Shown: positions 42,897 through 52,139 of the stretch, in pieces | Position numbering within the stretch: the first letter of the stretch is position 1 | Layout of the letters: every line of letters starts with the position of its first letter | Source of the DNA: Bacteroidaceae bacterium | Lineage (GTDB): Bacteria > Bacteroidota > Bacteroidia > Bacteroidales > Bacteroidaceae | DNA length: 64,000 bases | Assembly (NCBI GenBank): GCA_017645305.1 | Contig: JAGCPD010000067.1 | Location: forward strand, 54,536-118,535 | Direction of reading: 5' to 3' | Program-made: the position numbers and the translations under genes | The notes under the pieces: model-generated | What the model was told of the DNA's origin: nothing | What the model saw: the letters and a program-made list of their open reading frames with translations, nothing else | Databases searched by the model: none

Positions 42897-42910
42897 AACA
42901 GGCGGAGGAT

Positions 42911-44128
42911 TTATTCAAACGCGCCCATGCGTAGCATATTCACCTCCTTCTCTGTGAGGAAGCGCCAATCACCCCTGCGTACGTTCTTCTTGGTAAGACC
43001 CGCAAAAAACACACGGTCGAGTTTGACAACTTTATAGCCAAGACTCTCAAAGATACGGCGGACAATGCGGTTACGCCCGCTATGAATCTCGATACCTACC
43101 TGTTTGCGGTCAGTCTCGCTGGCATATTCGATGGCATCTGCATGAATCTCGCCGTCCTCTAACTGAATTCCATCGGCAATCATACGCATATCTGCCGCCG
43201 TTACATTCTTATTGAGATATACGTGATAGATTTTCTTTTTCATGAACTGAGGATGGGTAAGCTTGCTAGCCAACTCACCGTCATTGGTAAGCAGAAGCAC
43301 ACCAGTAGTGTTGCGGTCAAGACGGCCTACAGGATAAATACGCTCCTGACAAGCTCCCTTTACAAGATCCATAACAGTTTTGCGGTTCTGGGGATCGTCG
43401 CTGGTAGTAACATAATCCTTGGGCTTGTTAAGCAATATATACACCTTCTTCTCAATGCTAACCAACTGATCATGGAAGAGTACGGTATCTGAACGCTTAA
43501 CTTTGGTGCCCAATTCTGTTACAACCTGACCGTTAACAGATACTACGCCTGCCTCGATAAAGCTATCTGCCTCGCGACGGCTACATATACCGGCATTTGC
43601 CAAGAACTTGTTCAGACGGATAGGTTCTTCAGGATCTATGTGAGTCTCCTTGTACTCTATCTGCTTCTTCATGCTATATTTTGCATTGGGATTGTAGCCG
43701 GCTGTATGAGGACGGACACCTCCTCTACCTCCACCCTTGGGGGCATATCCTTCGCCATTACGATTATAACCTGCAGGACGAGACTGGTAACCACCTTCAC
43801 GGCGAGGACGTTGCTGATACCCTCCTTCACCTCCTGCATTATAACGGGGACGAGCCTGATAGCCACCCTCGCGAATCTGACGAGAGTAGTTTCCACCTTC
43901 GCCACTTGAATTGTAATGGGGACGAGGCTGATATGGACGTGCTCCCTGGTCACTTGTGTTACTACTGAATGCAGGACGGTTTATACGAGGACGCATAACA
44001 CGACCCTGACTGCTATATCTGATATTACGATTGTTATCACTGCCATACTGAGGGCGATAGCCATCACGGCCTGCACTCTCATTTTTCTCGGAGAATTTTT
44101 CTCTCCAACTTTCGTCTTCTGTAATCAT
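42911..44128 (-). CDS. rluB: 23S rRNA pseudouridine synthase (RluB type) with disordered N-terminus
   Basis: The 405-residue protein has two parts. Residues ~1-165 are a Gly/Arg/Tyr/Gln-rich, repeat-like region (REGGYQARPRYN, GGYQQRPRREGGYQSRPAGYN, KGGGRGGVRPH), probably disordered and RNA-binding. Residues ~170-405 form an S4 domain (IRLNKFLANAGICSRREADSFIEAG) and a pseudouridine synthase domain with YPVGRLDRNTTGVLLLTNDG, which holds the catalytic Asp, and SGRNRIVRRIFESLGY. Modification of 23S rRNA is inferred from the family; RluF-like specificity cannot be excluded. Confidence 0.88.
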   Translation of the reverse strand: MITEDESWREKFSEKNESAGRDGYRPQYGSDNNRNIRYSSQGRVMRPRINRPAFSSNTSDQGARPYQPRPHYNSSGEGGNYSRQIREGGYQARPRYNAGGEGGYQQRPRREGGYQSRPAGYNRNGEGYAPKGGGRGGVRPHTAGYNPNAKYSMKKQIEYKETHIDPEEPIRLNKFLANAGICSRREADSFIEAGVVSVNGQVVTELGTKVKRSDTVLFHDQLVSIEKKVYILLNKPKDYVTTSDDPQNRKTVMDLVKGACQERIYPVGRLDRNTTGVLLLTNDGELASKLTHPQFMKKKIYHVYLNKNVTAADMRMIADGIQLEDGEIHADAIEYASETDRKQVGIEIHSGRNRIVRRIFESLGYKVVKLDRVFFAGLTKKNVRRGDWRFLTEKEVNMLRMGAFE

Positions 44129-44168
44129 AAGTCTTTTCTTTTTTAAAAGTGTTTCTTATAAAAGTGTT

Positions 44169-45515
44169 TTAAATACCTATATATGTATGTGGGGTTATGG
44201 TGCGCAGTTCTTCCTTCACGGATTCACTTACGTTCAATTCTTCTATAAAATTCTTTATTGTGGCCTCGTCAATGCCTTTACCTGTACGGGTTAGAGCCTT
44301 AAGGGCCTCATACGGATGAGGATATGCCTCACGACGGAGAATCGTCTGGATGGCTTCAGCACAAACAGCCCAGCAATTGTCCAAATCGCGGTTTATGGCA
44401 TTCTGGTTCAGCACCAGTTTACGTAAACCCTTAAGGGTGCTGCTAATGCTGATGAGCATGTGTCCCAAAGGAACACCTATATTACGTAATACCGTACTGT
44501 CGGTAAGGTCGCGCTGCAAACGGCTTACGGGAAGCTTCTGGCTTAGATGCAGAAGAATAGCATTAGCAATACCAAGATTACCCTCTGAATTCTCAAAATC
44601 AATGGGATTTACCTTATGTGGCATTGCACTGGAACCAACCTCACCTGCCTTAATCTTCTGGCGGAAATACTCCATAGAGACATATTGCCAAAAGTCCCGG
44701 TCAAGGTCGATGATAATGGTGTTGATACGTTTCATGGCATCAAAGACAGCACCCAGACAGTCGTAATTACTAATCTGTGTAGTGTACTCTTCGCGTTCCA
44801 AACCCAGTTTCTCAGCCACGAACTGTGCTCCGAACTGACGCCAGTCATACTGCGGATAGGCCACATGGTGTGCATTAAAGTTACCTGTAGCACCACCGAA
44901 CTTTGCTGTTATAGGACACTGACGAAGCATCTCCATCTGACGCTGCAGACGATACACAAACACCATTACTTCCTTACCTAAACGGGTAGGACTTGCCGGC
45001 TGTCCATGTGTCTTGGCAAGCATGGGTACATCTTTCCATTCTTCTGCATAAGATGCAAGCTGATCTATCAATTCCTGTAACAGGGGATAGTAAACCTGCT
45101 CAAGGGCTTCCTTAACACTTAAGGGAACACTGGTATTGTTGATATCCTGCGAAGTAAGGCCAAAGTGAATAAATTCCTTGTAAGCCTCCAAACCGCCAAT
45201 GGCATCGAACTGCTCCTTGATAAAATATTCAACAGCCTTAACATCATGGTTAGTGACTTTTTCTATATCCTTTATGCGCTGAGCATCCTGTTCTGAAAAA
45301 TTCTGATAAATGTTCCTAAGACAAACAAACAAGTCTTGGGGGAAAGAGACCAACTGTGGAAGAGGCAATTCACAAAGTGTAATGAAATATTCAATTTCCA
45401 CTCTTACACGATAACGGATAAGAGCGTACTCGGAAAAATAATTAGCCAAAGATTCTGTTTTACCCCGATAGCGACCGTCAATAGGAGAAATCGCTGTCAA
45501 CAAATCCAATTCCAT
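44169..45515 (-). CDS. purB: adenylosuccinate lyase
   Basis: This 448-residue enzyme catalyses two beta-eliminations in purine synthesis (SAICAR to AICAR, adenylosuccinate to AMP). It starts LLTAISPIDGRYRGKTESLANYFSEYALIRYR, with HFGLTSQDINNT, AKTHGQPASPTRLGKE, and the mobile signature loop GSSAMPHKVNPIDFENSEGN containing the catalytic Ser. The length and sequence type match the long (E. coli-like) PurB class. Confidence 0.96.
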   Translation of the reverse strand: MELDLLTAISPIDGRYRGKTESLANYFSEYALIRYRVRVEIEYFITLCELPLPQLVSFPQDLFVCLRNIYQNFSEQDAQRIKDIEKVTNHDVKAVEYFIKEQFDAIGGLEAYKEFIHFGLTSQDINNTSVPLSVKEALEQVYYPLLQELIDQLASYAEEWKDVPMLAKTHGQPASPTRLGKEVMVFVYRLQRQMEMLRQCPITAKFGGATGNFNAHHVAYPQYDWRQFGAQFVAEKLGLEREEYTTQISNYDCLGAVFDAMKRINTIIIDLDRDFWQYVSMEYFRQKIKAGEVGSSAMPHKVNPIDFENSEGNLGIANAILLHLSQKLPVSRLQRDLTDSTVLRNIGVPLGHMLISISSTLKGLRKLVLNQNAINRDLDNCWAVCAEAIQTILRREAYPHPYEALKALTRTGKGIDEATIKNFIEELNVSESVKEELRTITPHTYIGI

Positions 45516-45557
45516 AGCGAAAAACTAATACGTGCTTCAAATATATTTGTGCAAAAG

Positions 45558-45635
45558 TGGTGGGCGTTGACGGATTCGAACCGCCGACCCTCTGCTTGTA
45601 AGGCAGATGCTCTGAACCAGCTGAGCTAAACGCCC
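45558..45635 (-). tRNA. tRNA-Val (anticodon TAC)
   Basis: The minus strand folds as a complete cloverleaf: acceptor GGGCGTT/AACGCCC, anticodon stem TCTGC/GCAGA with loop CTTACAA (anticodon TAC), T loop TTCGAAT. Discriminator A and an encoded CCA (45560-45558) follow. Downstream of an identical copy. Confidence 0.97.
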
Positions 45636-45664
45636 GAATCAGAAAGAGACTTGTTGGAAAAAAG

Positions 45665-45742
45665 TGGTGGGCGTTGACGGATTCGAACCGCCGACCCTCT
45701 GCTTGTAAGGCAGATGCTCTGAACCAGCTGAGCTAAACGCCC
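45665..45742 (-). tRNA. tRNA-Val (anticodon TAC), second identical copy
   Basis: Identical to the copy at 45558-45635, including the encoded CCA; 29 bases separate them. Both would be read from the promoter at 45770-45800. Confidence 0.97.
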
Positions 45743-45769
45743 AAACAAGCCCTTTCAAGAAATGCGGAG

Positions 45770-45800
45770 CAAAGGTATCACTTTTCTGTGGACCTGCAAA
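45770..45800 (-). promoter_or_regulatory. promoter of the tRNA-Val pair
   Basis: Minus-strand TTTG (45800-45797), 19 bp, TACCTTTG (45777-45770), 28 bases before the first tRNA. Confidence 0.75.
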
Positions 45801-45818
45801 ATATTTTCTTATTTATTT

Positions 45819-46919
45819 TTATTTAGATGCAAAACGTCGTGACTGCTCATCAATAAGAGCCTTATCCTGGAAGTAGTTAATCTTCATGGCACGACGCACC
45901 TCATCCATTGTCTGGCAGGCAACCTCGCGAGCGGCTTCACAACCCTTTTTAAGGATGTCATATACCATGGGAATGTCCTTTTCGAAGTCAGCACGACGCA
46001 GACGGATAGGCTCTAAGGTCTCTTGCAACACATTCATCAGCAACTTTTTACACTTCATGTCGCCTAAACCACCACGCGTATAATGATCCTTCATTTCCTG
46101 AAGGCTCTGATAATCCGAAGTGAAAGCAGCTACCATTTCATCAGTAGCAAAGGCGTCAAGATAAGTGAATACAGTATTGCCCTCAAGATGTCCCGGGTCG
46201 GAAACCTGAAGATGGGTCGGGTCCGTGTACATACTTTTCACCTTCTTGTTAACCTCGTCAGCCGAATCCGAAAGATAAATGCAGTTACCGAGACTCTTGC
46301 TCATTTTGGCCTTTCCGTCAGTACCTGGCAAACGGAGACATGCAGCATTATCTGGCAACAGAATGTTGGGTTCAACAAGCGTATCGCCATAAATGTTATT
46401 AAAGCGACGTACTATCTCACGGCACTGCTCCAGCATTGGTTCCTGATCTTCTCCGACAGGTACTGTGGTTGCCTTGAACATAGTAATATCAGCTGCCTGG
46501 GAAATAGGATAAGTAAAGAAGCCCACAGGAATACTCTCGCCACTGAAACCACGCATCTGAATCTCCGTCTTCACAGTAGGATTACGCTGCAAACGACTCA
46601 CGCTTACCATATCCATAAAATAGAAAGACAATTCACAAAGTTCAGGAATCTGACTTTGAATAAATAAGGTACTCTTCGAGGGGTCAAGCCCTGCAGCCAG
46701 ATAGTCAAGAGCAACTTCAATAACGTTCTGACGCACCTTCTCAGGATTTTCAATATTGTCAGTCAACGCCTGCGCATCAGCCTCAAAGACGAAAATCCTG
46801 TCATAAAGGCCTGAGTTTTGTAGTTCCACGCGACGGCGAAGAGAACCCACATAGTGGCCGATGTGAAGTTTCCCAGTTGGGCGGTCGCCCGTCAGAATAA
46901 TCTTTTCTTTTGGTTCCAT
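45819..46919 (-). CDS. trpS: tryptophanyl-tRNA synthetase
   Basis: This 366-residue class I synthetase has the HIGH motif in [16 protein letters not shown] and the KMSKS loop in [36 protein letters not shown] is also typical of TrpRS. It charges tRNA-Trp. It is the last gene of the apparent guaB-to-trpS unit, 36 bases after mutL, and precedes the tRNA-Val genes on the same strand. Confidence 0.96.
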   Translation of the reverse strand: MEPKEKIILTGDRPTGKLHIGHYVGSLRRRVELQNSGLYDRIFVFEADAQALTDNIENPEKVRQNVIEVALDYLAAGLDPSKSTLFIQSQIPELCELSFYFMDMVSVSRLQRNPTVKTEIQMRGFSGESIPVGFFTYPISQAADITMFKATTVPVGEDQEPMLEQCREIVRRFNNIYGDTLVEPNILLPDNAACLRLPGTDGKAKMSKSLGNCIYLSDSADEVNKKVKSMYTDPTHLQVSDPGHLEGNTVFTYLDAFATDEMVAAFTSDYQSLQEMKDHYTRGGLGDMKCKKLLMNVLQETLEPIRLRRADFEKDIPMVYDILKKGCEAAREVACQTMDEVRRAMKINYFQDKALIDEQSRRFASK

Positions 46920-46955
46920 TATATTTTTATGTATTTATTTAATTACTTTATTTCT

Positions 46956-48788
46956 TCAGCGCCCAAACATTTTCTCTATCTGAGTATGTTCCAAAATAGA
47001 AACAATAACCTTTCCCGTAGGGGTGAGGTTGGGGTTTTGGCTCTGGAAAAGGTCACCAAGCAGCGATTCCATTTCCTGGTTGGTAAGTACCTGTCCCGCA
47101 ACTATTGATGCGTTGCGTGCCATTACCAAAGCCATGCGGTGCTGAAGTTCTTTTTCCATTCCCACTTCCTTTTCCCTTACAGCTTCCACCATTTGAGTAA
47201 GAACAGATATTGGGTTAGCACCGTCCAAATCGGAAGGAACGCCATTAACAGAAAAACTTCCGCCCCCCAAAGACTCTATGTCAAATCCAAGAGAATGCAA
47301 GCCGTCTATCATATTCTGAAACAAGACTGCGTCGGAAGGGGACAGTTGCAACATCTCTGGAAAAAGAAGGCCTTGAGAAGAAGCTTTCTGTCCCTCCATC
47401 TGCTTACAAAATCTGTCGTAGAGGACACGGACATGAGCTCTATGCTGATCAACCATCATCAGTCCCGTCTGCACAGGGGTAAGTATATACTGACCACGAT
47501 ATTGGAAATGGCAGTTGCTTACCTCCATGCCTTTGTGCTCCTCATCAGAAAAAAGGCTTTTTGATTCTTCCTGCTGCTCATCAACATAATCGTGCTTTAT
47601 GGGTTCGGCTTTCTGTATGTTTGCATAGAGTTGTTCCCAGTCAACAGGTGTCTGCTTTTGGCGTTTCCCTTCATCAGAGCGGAATGGATTATAATTACTA
47701 TTGACTTGCACACGGGGTGCACGGACTTCAACACCACCATGAAAATCAAAAGTAGGAATGTCTGGACGTCCCTCTACATCAAATTCAATTGTCGGTACAG
47801 CATTGAACTTGCCAAGTGAATCCCGGATGGCAGCTACCAGAATCTGCCATATCGCAGAATCGTTCTCGAATTTTATCTCCGTTTTTGTAGGATGGATGTT
47901 GACATCTATATTGGAAGGCTCAACTTCAAAATAAAGAAAATAAGGAATCTGTTCACCCTCAGGAATGAGATGAGCATATGCCTCGAGAACTGCCTTGTGA
48001 AAATAAGGATGACGCATATAACGTCCATTCACAAAGAAAAACTGATTAGCGTTTTTCTTACGTGCAGCCTCCGGTTTTCCCACGAAACCGGTAATGCGGG
48101 CAAGTGTCGTATCAACATCAACAGATAGTAGCTGTTCATTCAGTTTCTTTCCAAAAACATTGACAATACGCTGCCGCAGATTACTGGAAGGCAACTTAGT
48201 TATCAATGTGCCATTGTGAGAGAGGGAAAAAGAAACGGTAGGATTTACTAACACGATGCGCTCAAACTCCTGGATGATATTATTAAGTTCCGTCTGATTG
48301 GATTTCAAGAATTTACGACGAGCCGGTACATTAAAGAAAAGGTTTCGAATTTCGAAATTTGCTCCGACAGGACAGGAACACACCTCTTGGTTAGTAATAC
48401 GGGAACCCTCTATAGTAAGATCCGTACCCAATTCACTGTCTATGGTTCTGGTTAAAAGATGAACCTGTGCAACGGCAGCAATGGAAGGAAGAGCCTCGCC
48501 CCGGAACCCCATTGTATGAAGAGCATACAAATCTTCTGCCTGCTTTATTTTGGATGTTGCATGGCGTTCAAAAGCCATACGGGCATCCTGTTCGCTCATA
48601 CCCTTTCCGTCATCTATTACCTGAATGGACGTGCGTCCTGCATCAACAACAAGCACATCTATCGTTGCGGCTCCGGCATCAACGGCATTTTCCATCAGTT
48701 CCTTGATAACCGACGAAGGACGCTGAACAACCTCACCCGCTGCTATTTGATTGGCAACCGAATCCGGAAGAAGATGAATGATATCCAT
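46956..48788 (-). CDS. mutL: DNA mismatch repair protein MutL
   Basis: The 610-residue protein has the GHKL ATPase N-terminus (IHLLPDSVANQIAAGEVVQRPSSVIKELMENAVDAGA, DDGKGMSEQDARMAFERHATSKI, GFRGEALPSIAAV) and a transducer domain (HPTKTEIKFEND). The linker lies at ~335-420 and the dimerisation domain at ~420-610. The endonuclease motif DQHA(X)2E(X)4E reads DQHRAHVRVLYDRF, and the usual C-terminal CPHGRP reads LTPTGKV, so nuclease activity is doubtful. The gene starts two bases after a small membrane-protein gene. Confidence 0.95.
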   Translation of the reverse strand: MDIIHLLPDSVANQIAAGEVVQRPSSVIKELMENAVDAGAATIDVLVVDAGRTSIQVIDDGKGMSEQDARMAFERHATSKIKQAEDLYALHTMGFRGEALPSIAAVAQVHLLTRTIDSELGTDLTIEGSRITNQEVCSCPVGANFEIRNLFFNVPARRKFLKSNQTELNNIIQEFERIVLVNPTVSFSLSHNGTLITKLPSSNLRQRIVNVFGKKLNEQLLSVDVDTTLARITGFVGKPEAARKKNANQFFFVNGRYMRHPYFHKAVLEAYAHLIPEGEQIPYFLYFEVEPSNIDVNIHPTKTEIKFENDSAIWQILVAAIRDSLGKFNAVPTIEFDVEGRPDIPTFDFHGGVEVRAPRVQVNSNYNPFRSDEGKRQKQTPVDWEQLYANIQKAEPIKHDYVDEQQEESKSLFSDEEHKGMEVSNCHFQYRGQYILTPVQTGLMMVDQHRAHVRVLYDRFCKQMEGQKASSQGLLFPEMLQLSPSDAVLFQNMIDGLHSLGFDIESLGGGSFSVNGVPSDLDGANPISVLTQMVEAVREKEVGMEKELQHRMALVMARNASIVAGQVLTNQEMESLLGDLFQSQNPNLTPTGKVIVSILEHTQIEKMFGR

Positions 48789-48790
48789 AA

Positions 48791-49084
48791 TTATCTATTA
48801 CCCGTCATTATAAAATTCCAGATAAACAACAAAATAAAAATAAGAATAACAGCCAAAGGCCATCCCACCCTGGCACCTTTCTCTTTGTATCGCTGTGCAC
48901 GAGGTGTAAAATTAATAAAAGTCCCCTTGAACTTTTCCGTATTATACGCTTCATCGGTATGCAGGGCTTCCCCTTTCTCACGCTCTACCTGCTCCACCAA
49001 TTTCTGCAATTTCTCCTTACGCTCATCTGTATATATGCTAACTCGCCTGAACTTGCGAGGCTGCCTTGTGCTGAACAATCCCAT
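48791..49084 (-). CDS. small membrane protein, conserved beside mutL
   Basis: The 97-residue protein has a basic N-terminus (RQPRKFRRVSIYTDERKEKLQKLVEQVEREKGEA, partly coiled coil), a short linker (KGTFINFTPRAQRYKEK) and one transmembrane helix at about 74-92 (WPLAVILIFILLFIWNF). The N-terminus would face the cytoplasm. It sits 15 bases after the OstA-like gene and 2 bases before mutL, so it is translated as part of the unit. I do not know its function; its neighbours suggest an envelope role. Confidence 0.75.
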   Translation of the reverse strand: MGLFSTRQPRKFRRVSIYTDERKEKLQKLVEQVEREKGEALHTDEAYNTEKFKGTFINFTPRAQRYKEKGARVGWPLAVILIFILLFIWNFIMTGNR

Positions 49085-49099
49085 GACCTGTTGTTTATT

Positions 49100-50761
49100 C
49101 TATTGTTTTATATCCGATAGCTTCTGCTTTGGTGCCACACGCTGGACACTCTTTTTCAGTTCACTTCCTGCTTTCTTTCCTCGCCAATTAAATACGTCCA
49201 TTTTATCCACAGGACGGACATAGTCGAACCAAACAAAGTTAGAGAGATATAATTCCTCCGGTGGTATCAATGGTACAGGATACATGGTACCTGTAGCAGC
49301 AGGCATCCACACATATTCCACTTTGCGATTCTGCACATACAGTTTTAGTAAAGTCGTCTCGGTATGGTTCATTTCAACCATAACGCTGTCTTCGTTAAAG
49401 GGATAATAATTAAAATAGACATTGCCCATTGTCGTAGAAAGATACATCTCACCATTCTTAAAATAAAAGTGCATCTCATGACCGGCAACCTGATTATAAT
49501 GAATACTGTCTATCTGCTCCACAGACAATGCCTGACGTAAGACCTGTAAGCTGTCCATTGTGCTGTCGTTAAAGAACGCCCTTATTTCCTCGCCCAACAT
49601 CTGCTGCCCGTTTTGCCAAAGGATAGGGTTATAATACATTACCAGGCAGGAATCCTTCGAATTATAGACCATAGAATCACAGACAGCCTGAACATCCTCC
49701 CGAAATGCACGCATATGCCTATATGCATGCAAGACCCTGTACATACTGTCTGTATCAATGTTATATGTAAACAGCTTAAAGGTGTCGGCATGAGCAAACA
49801 AGGTGTCCTTTTGTGAAAAGTCAATAACCATAGCACTGTCATACGCTTCGCAATACCCTATGCTGTCCACATAATAACAATAATTGCCCGTTAGCATATT
49901 CTTGTTCTCTTCATCAGTATAAATAAAGTTACCAAAAGCCTCGCCAATCTTTGTTTCCCCGTCCCATACAACACTATCCCCTACCAGACGCTTTCCTTCA
50001 TTTACAAGAATACTTCTGTCAAGCATAAAAGACTCATCTGTCTTAGTATAATAATACCCGCGTTCTGAATAAATATGACTCTCTCCGTTCTCTATATTGG
50101 AAGGTCCGACAACATAGGCAACGGCTGTATTGGTATTATAATATAATGTATCTGAAACCAAGACTGTCTTGGGAGGTTCTGGAGGTTCCGGATTAACCAG
50201 TCTGACATTATAATTGAACACAGCCTGATGAGTTGCCGGTTGGTACTGCCCCCAGTCGCTTGTCAACTCGTTACCCTGGTCTAACAATCGTCCGCCCTCG
50301 AAAAAATATCCGAGGTCATAAATACGGTCATAATCAAGGCTGTCTGTGTATAAAATAGTCTTCAAGTGCTTGAGCACCACATTGTACCGGGCACGTGCCA
50401 ATCTGTCAACACCATTATAATACAGCACATCACTGGTAAGAGAAAGAGTATCACCCTGAATCATACGCACATTCCCAAACGCATCAAAGGAATTCGAGGC
50501 TTCGTAGAAAAGAGCACTGTCACAATACATGAGTGTTCCCTCGTGACTGAACCTGACATTCCCCACCAGAAACTGAGCTGTCAGGTGAAGATGGTCATCA
50601 TAATACAATTTATCTGCATGTAACAAATGTACGCGACTGTCCTTGTTTGACGTTTTAACCTTATTGTTGTTTGCAGTATTACGAACGGGAGTAACAGCCA
50701 ACAACAGACAAACGCCAAACAGGATAAGTGTACATATTGCAGACAGACGATGATTCATCAT
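49100..50761 (-). CDS. OstA-like (LptA/LptD N-terminal type) envelope protein
   Basis: The 553-residue protein has a signal anchor or signal peptide (residues ~8-30) and then many short beta-strands typical of the OstA/LptA jelly roll: LHADKLYYDDHLHLTAQFLVGNVRFSHEGTLMYCDSALFYEASNSFDAFGNVRM, RGYYYTKTDESFMLD. Such domains carry lipopolysaccharide across the periplasm. Large OstA-like proteins of this kind are conserved in Bacteroidales. Its start overlaps the stop of the SurA-like gene by 4 bases. Direct lipopolysaccharide transport is inferred; lptB lies elsewhere in the window. Confidence 0.8.
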   Translation of the reverse strand: MMNHRLSAICTLILFGVCLLLAVTPVRNTANNNKVKTSNKDSRVHLLHADKLYYDDHLHLTAQFLVGNVRFSHEGTLMYCDSALFYEASNSFDAFGNVRMIQGDTLSLTSDVLYYNGVDRLARARYNVVLKHLKTILYTDSLDYDRIYDLGYFFEGGRLLDQGNELTSDWGQYQPATHQAVFNYNVRLVNPEPPEPPKTVLVSDTLYYNTNTAVAYVVGPSNIENGESHIYSERGYYYTKTDESFMLDRSILVNEGKRLVGDSVVWDGETKIGEAFGNFIYTDEENKNMLTGNYCYYVDSIGYCEAYDSAMVIDFSQKDTLFAHADTFKLFTYNIDTDSMYRVLHAYRHMRAFREDVQAVCDSMVYNSKDSCLVMYYNPILWQNGQQMLGEEIRAFFNDSTMDSLQVLRQALSVEQIDSIHYNQVAGHEMHFYFKNGEMYLSTTMGNVYFNYYPFNEDSVMVEMNHTETTLLKLYVQNRKVEYVWMPAATGTMYPVPLIPPEELYLSNFVWFDYVRPVDKMDVFNWRGKKAGSELKKSVQRVAPKQKLSDIKQ

Positions 50762-52131
50762 TTAACCCAGCCGGGATATTGGAATTCACAGTCGCGCCAA
50801 TCAGGATTTATCCTAATGTAAGTAGTACGCTGTTTTTCCTTTATCCAATCAAGAATAATCTTTTCACTTTTAATTTTCTCTACTTCCTTTTTCAACACCT
50901 GATAGTCCTCAGATACACTTGCCCTGTGCGAATTGATTCTGTTCTTCAACTTCACAATAGCACAGACTGTCTTACCCTTACTGTTTACCATTGTGAAAGG
51001 CTTAGAAATTTCACCAATCTCCATTGTATTGACCACACGTGCCAATTCCGGAGAGAAAGCTGAGAGTTCGCCCATTTCAAATCTTGTGGTACGTTCGCCT
51101 GTCTGCTCCTTGGTGTTGGACAGAATACCATGATTATTACGCGTATCCTTATCATCGGAAGCAAATAACACGGCTTCTTCAAATGTCACCCTTTCCTTTC
51201 GAACCTGCTCAGCTATCGAATCAAGGTTAATCATTGCCGTGTCTATATCCTGTTGCAGGATTTCAGGACGTTTCAGGATGTGTCGGCACTTTATCTTGTC
51301 GCCACGTTTGTCAATCAACTGGATAATGTGGAAGCCAAATTCACTCTGGGCAATTTTACTGACCTTGGAAGGGTCTGTCATACTAAACGCAACATTAGCG
51401 AAGCCTGGATCCAGTTCTCCACGTCCCATATACGGCATCTCACCACCTTGACGGGCCGATGCTATATCCTCAGAATACAGACGTGCCAAAGTAGCAAAAG
51501 AAGTGGAGCCCGAATTTACACGCTCGGCATATTCGCGGAGGGTATTTTTCACACGATCTATCTCTTCTTGATGAATACGTGGCTGCTGAACCAGCAGCTG
51601 TACCTCCACCTGAGTCGGTATCAGGGGCAGACTGTCTTCCGGCATATCCTTGAAATACCGACGAACCTCAGCAGGAGTGACCTTGACATCTTCTGTCAGC
51701 TTCTCACGCATCCTGCGCATAGTTAACTCGTTTTTAAACTGCTCGAAATACTCCTCACGTATCTGACTCATTGACATTTGCATGTATTCCTCCAACTTCT
51801 CTTTCGAGCCTGCCAACAGGATTTTCTCGTTGATTTCCTGCTCCACCCAAGGACTAATCTCGGTATCCGCAACACTTATACTGTCTATAGCTGCCTGATG
51901 AAGAAAAAGTTTTTGAATTGCCAACTGCTCAGGAATAACACAATATGGATTTCCCGTAAGGGAATTACCAAACTCCAAACGATGTCTCTCCACTTCCGAT
52001 CTCAGAATAGCATCGTCACCAACTATCCAAACAACTTCATCTATCACATTGCTCTGTTTGCCCTGAGCAAAGGAAAAGATGCTATAGAGAGACAAGCATA
52101 TCAGGTATATATATTTACCGTAAAACTTCAT
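50758..52131 (-). CDS. surA: SurA-like periplasmic peptidyl-prolyl isomerase
   Basis: This 457-residue protein has a signal peptide (to about residue 22, SFAQG). A SurA N-terminal chaperone domain (IDEVVWIVGDDAILRSEVERHRLE) is followed by two parvulin domains. The first holds RLYSEDIASARQGGEMPYMGRGELDPGFANVAFSM and the second KCRHILKRPEI plus SDDKDTRNNHG. It would assist folding of outer-membrane proteins. It forms a tight cluster with another PPIase (gap 8 bp) and the OstA-like gene (overlap 4 bp), an envelope-assembly group. Confidence 0.88.
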   Translation of the reverse strand: MKFYGKYIYLICLSLYSIFSFAQGKQSNVIDEVVWIVGDDAILRSEVERHRLEFGNSLTGNPYCVIPEQLAIQKLFLHQAAIDSISVADTEISPWVEQEINEKILLAGSKEKLEEYMQMSMSQIREEYFEQFKNELTMRRMREKLTEDVKVTPAEVRRYFKDMPEDSLPLIPTQVEVQLLVQQPRIHQEEIDRVKNTLREYAERVNSGSTSFATLARLYSEDIASARQGGEMPYMGRGELDPGFANVAFSMTDPSKVSKIAQSEFGFHIIQLIDKRGDKIKCRHILKRPEILQQDIDTAMINLDSIAEQVRKERVTFEEAVLFASDDKDTRNNHGILSNTKEQTGERTTRFEMGELSAFSPELARVVNTMEIGEISKPFTMVNSKGKTVCAIVKLKNRINSHRASVSEDYQVLKKEVEKIKSEKIILDWIKEKQRTTYIRINPDWRDCEFQYPGWVK

Positions 52132-52139
52132 ATAAAAGA

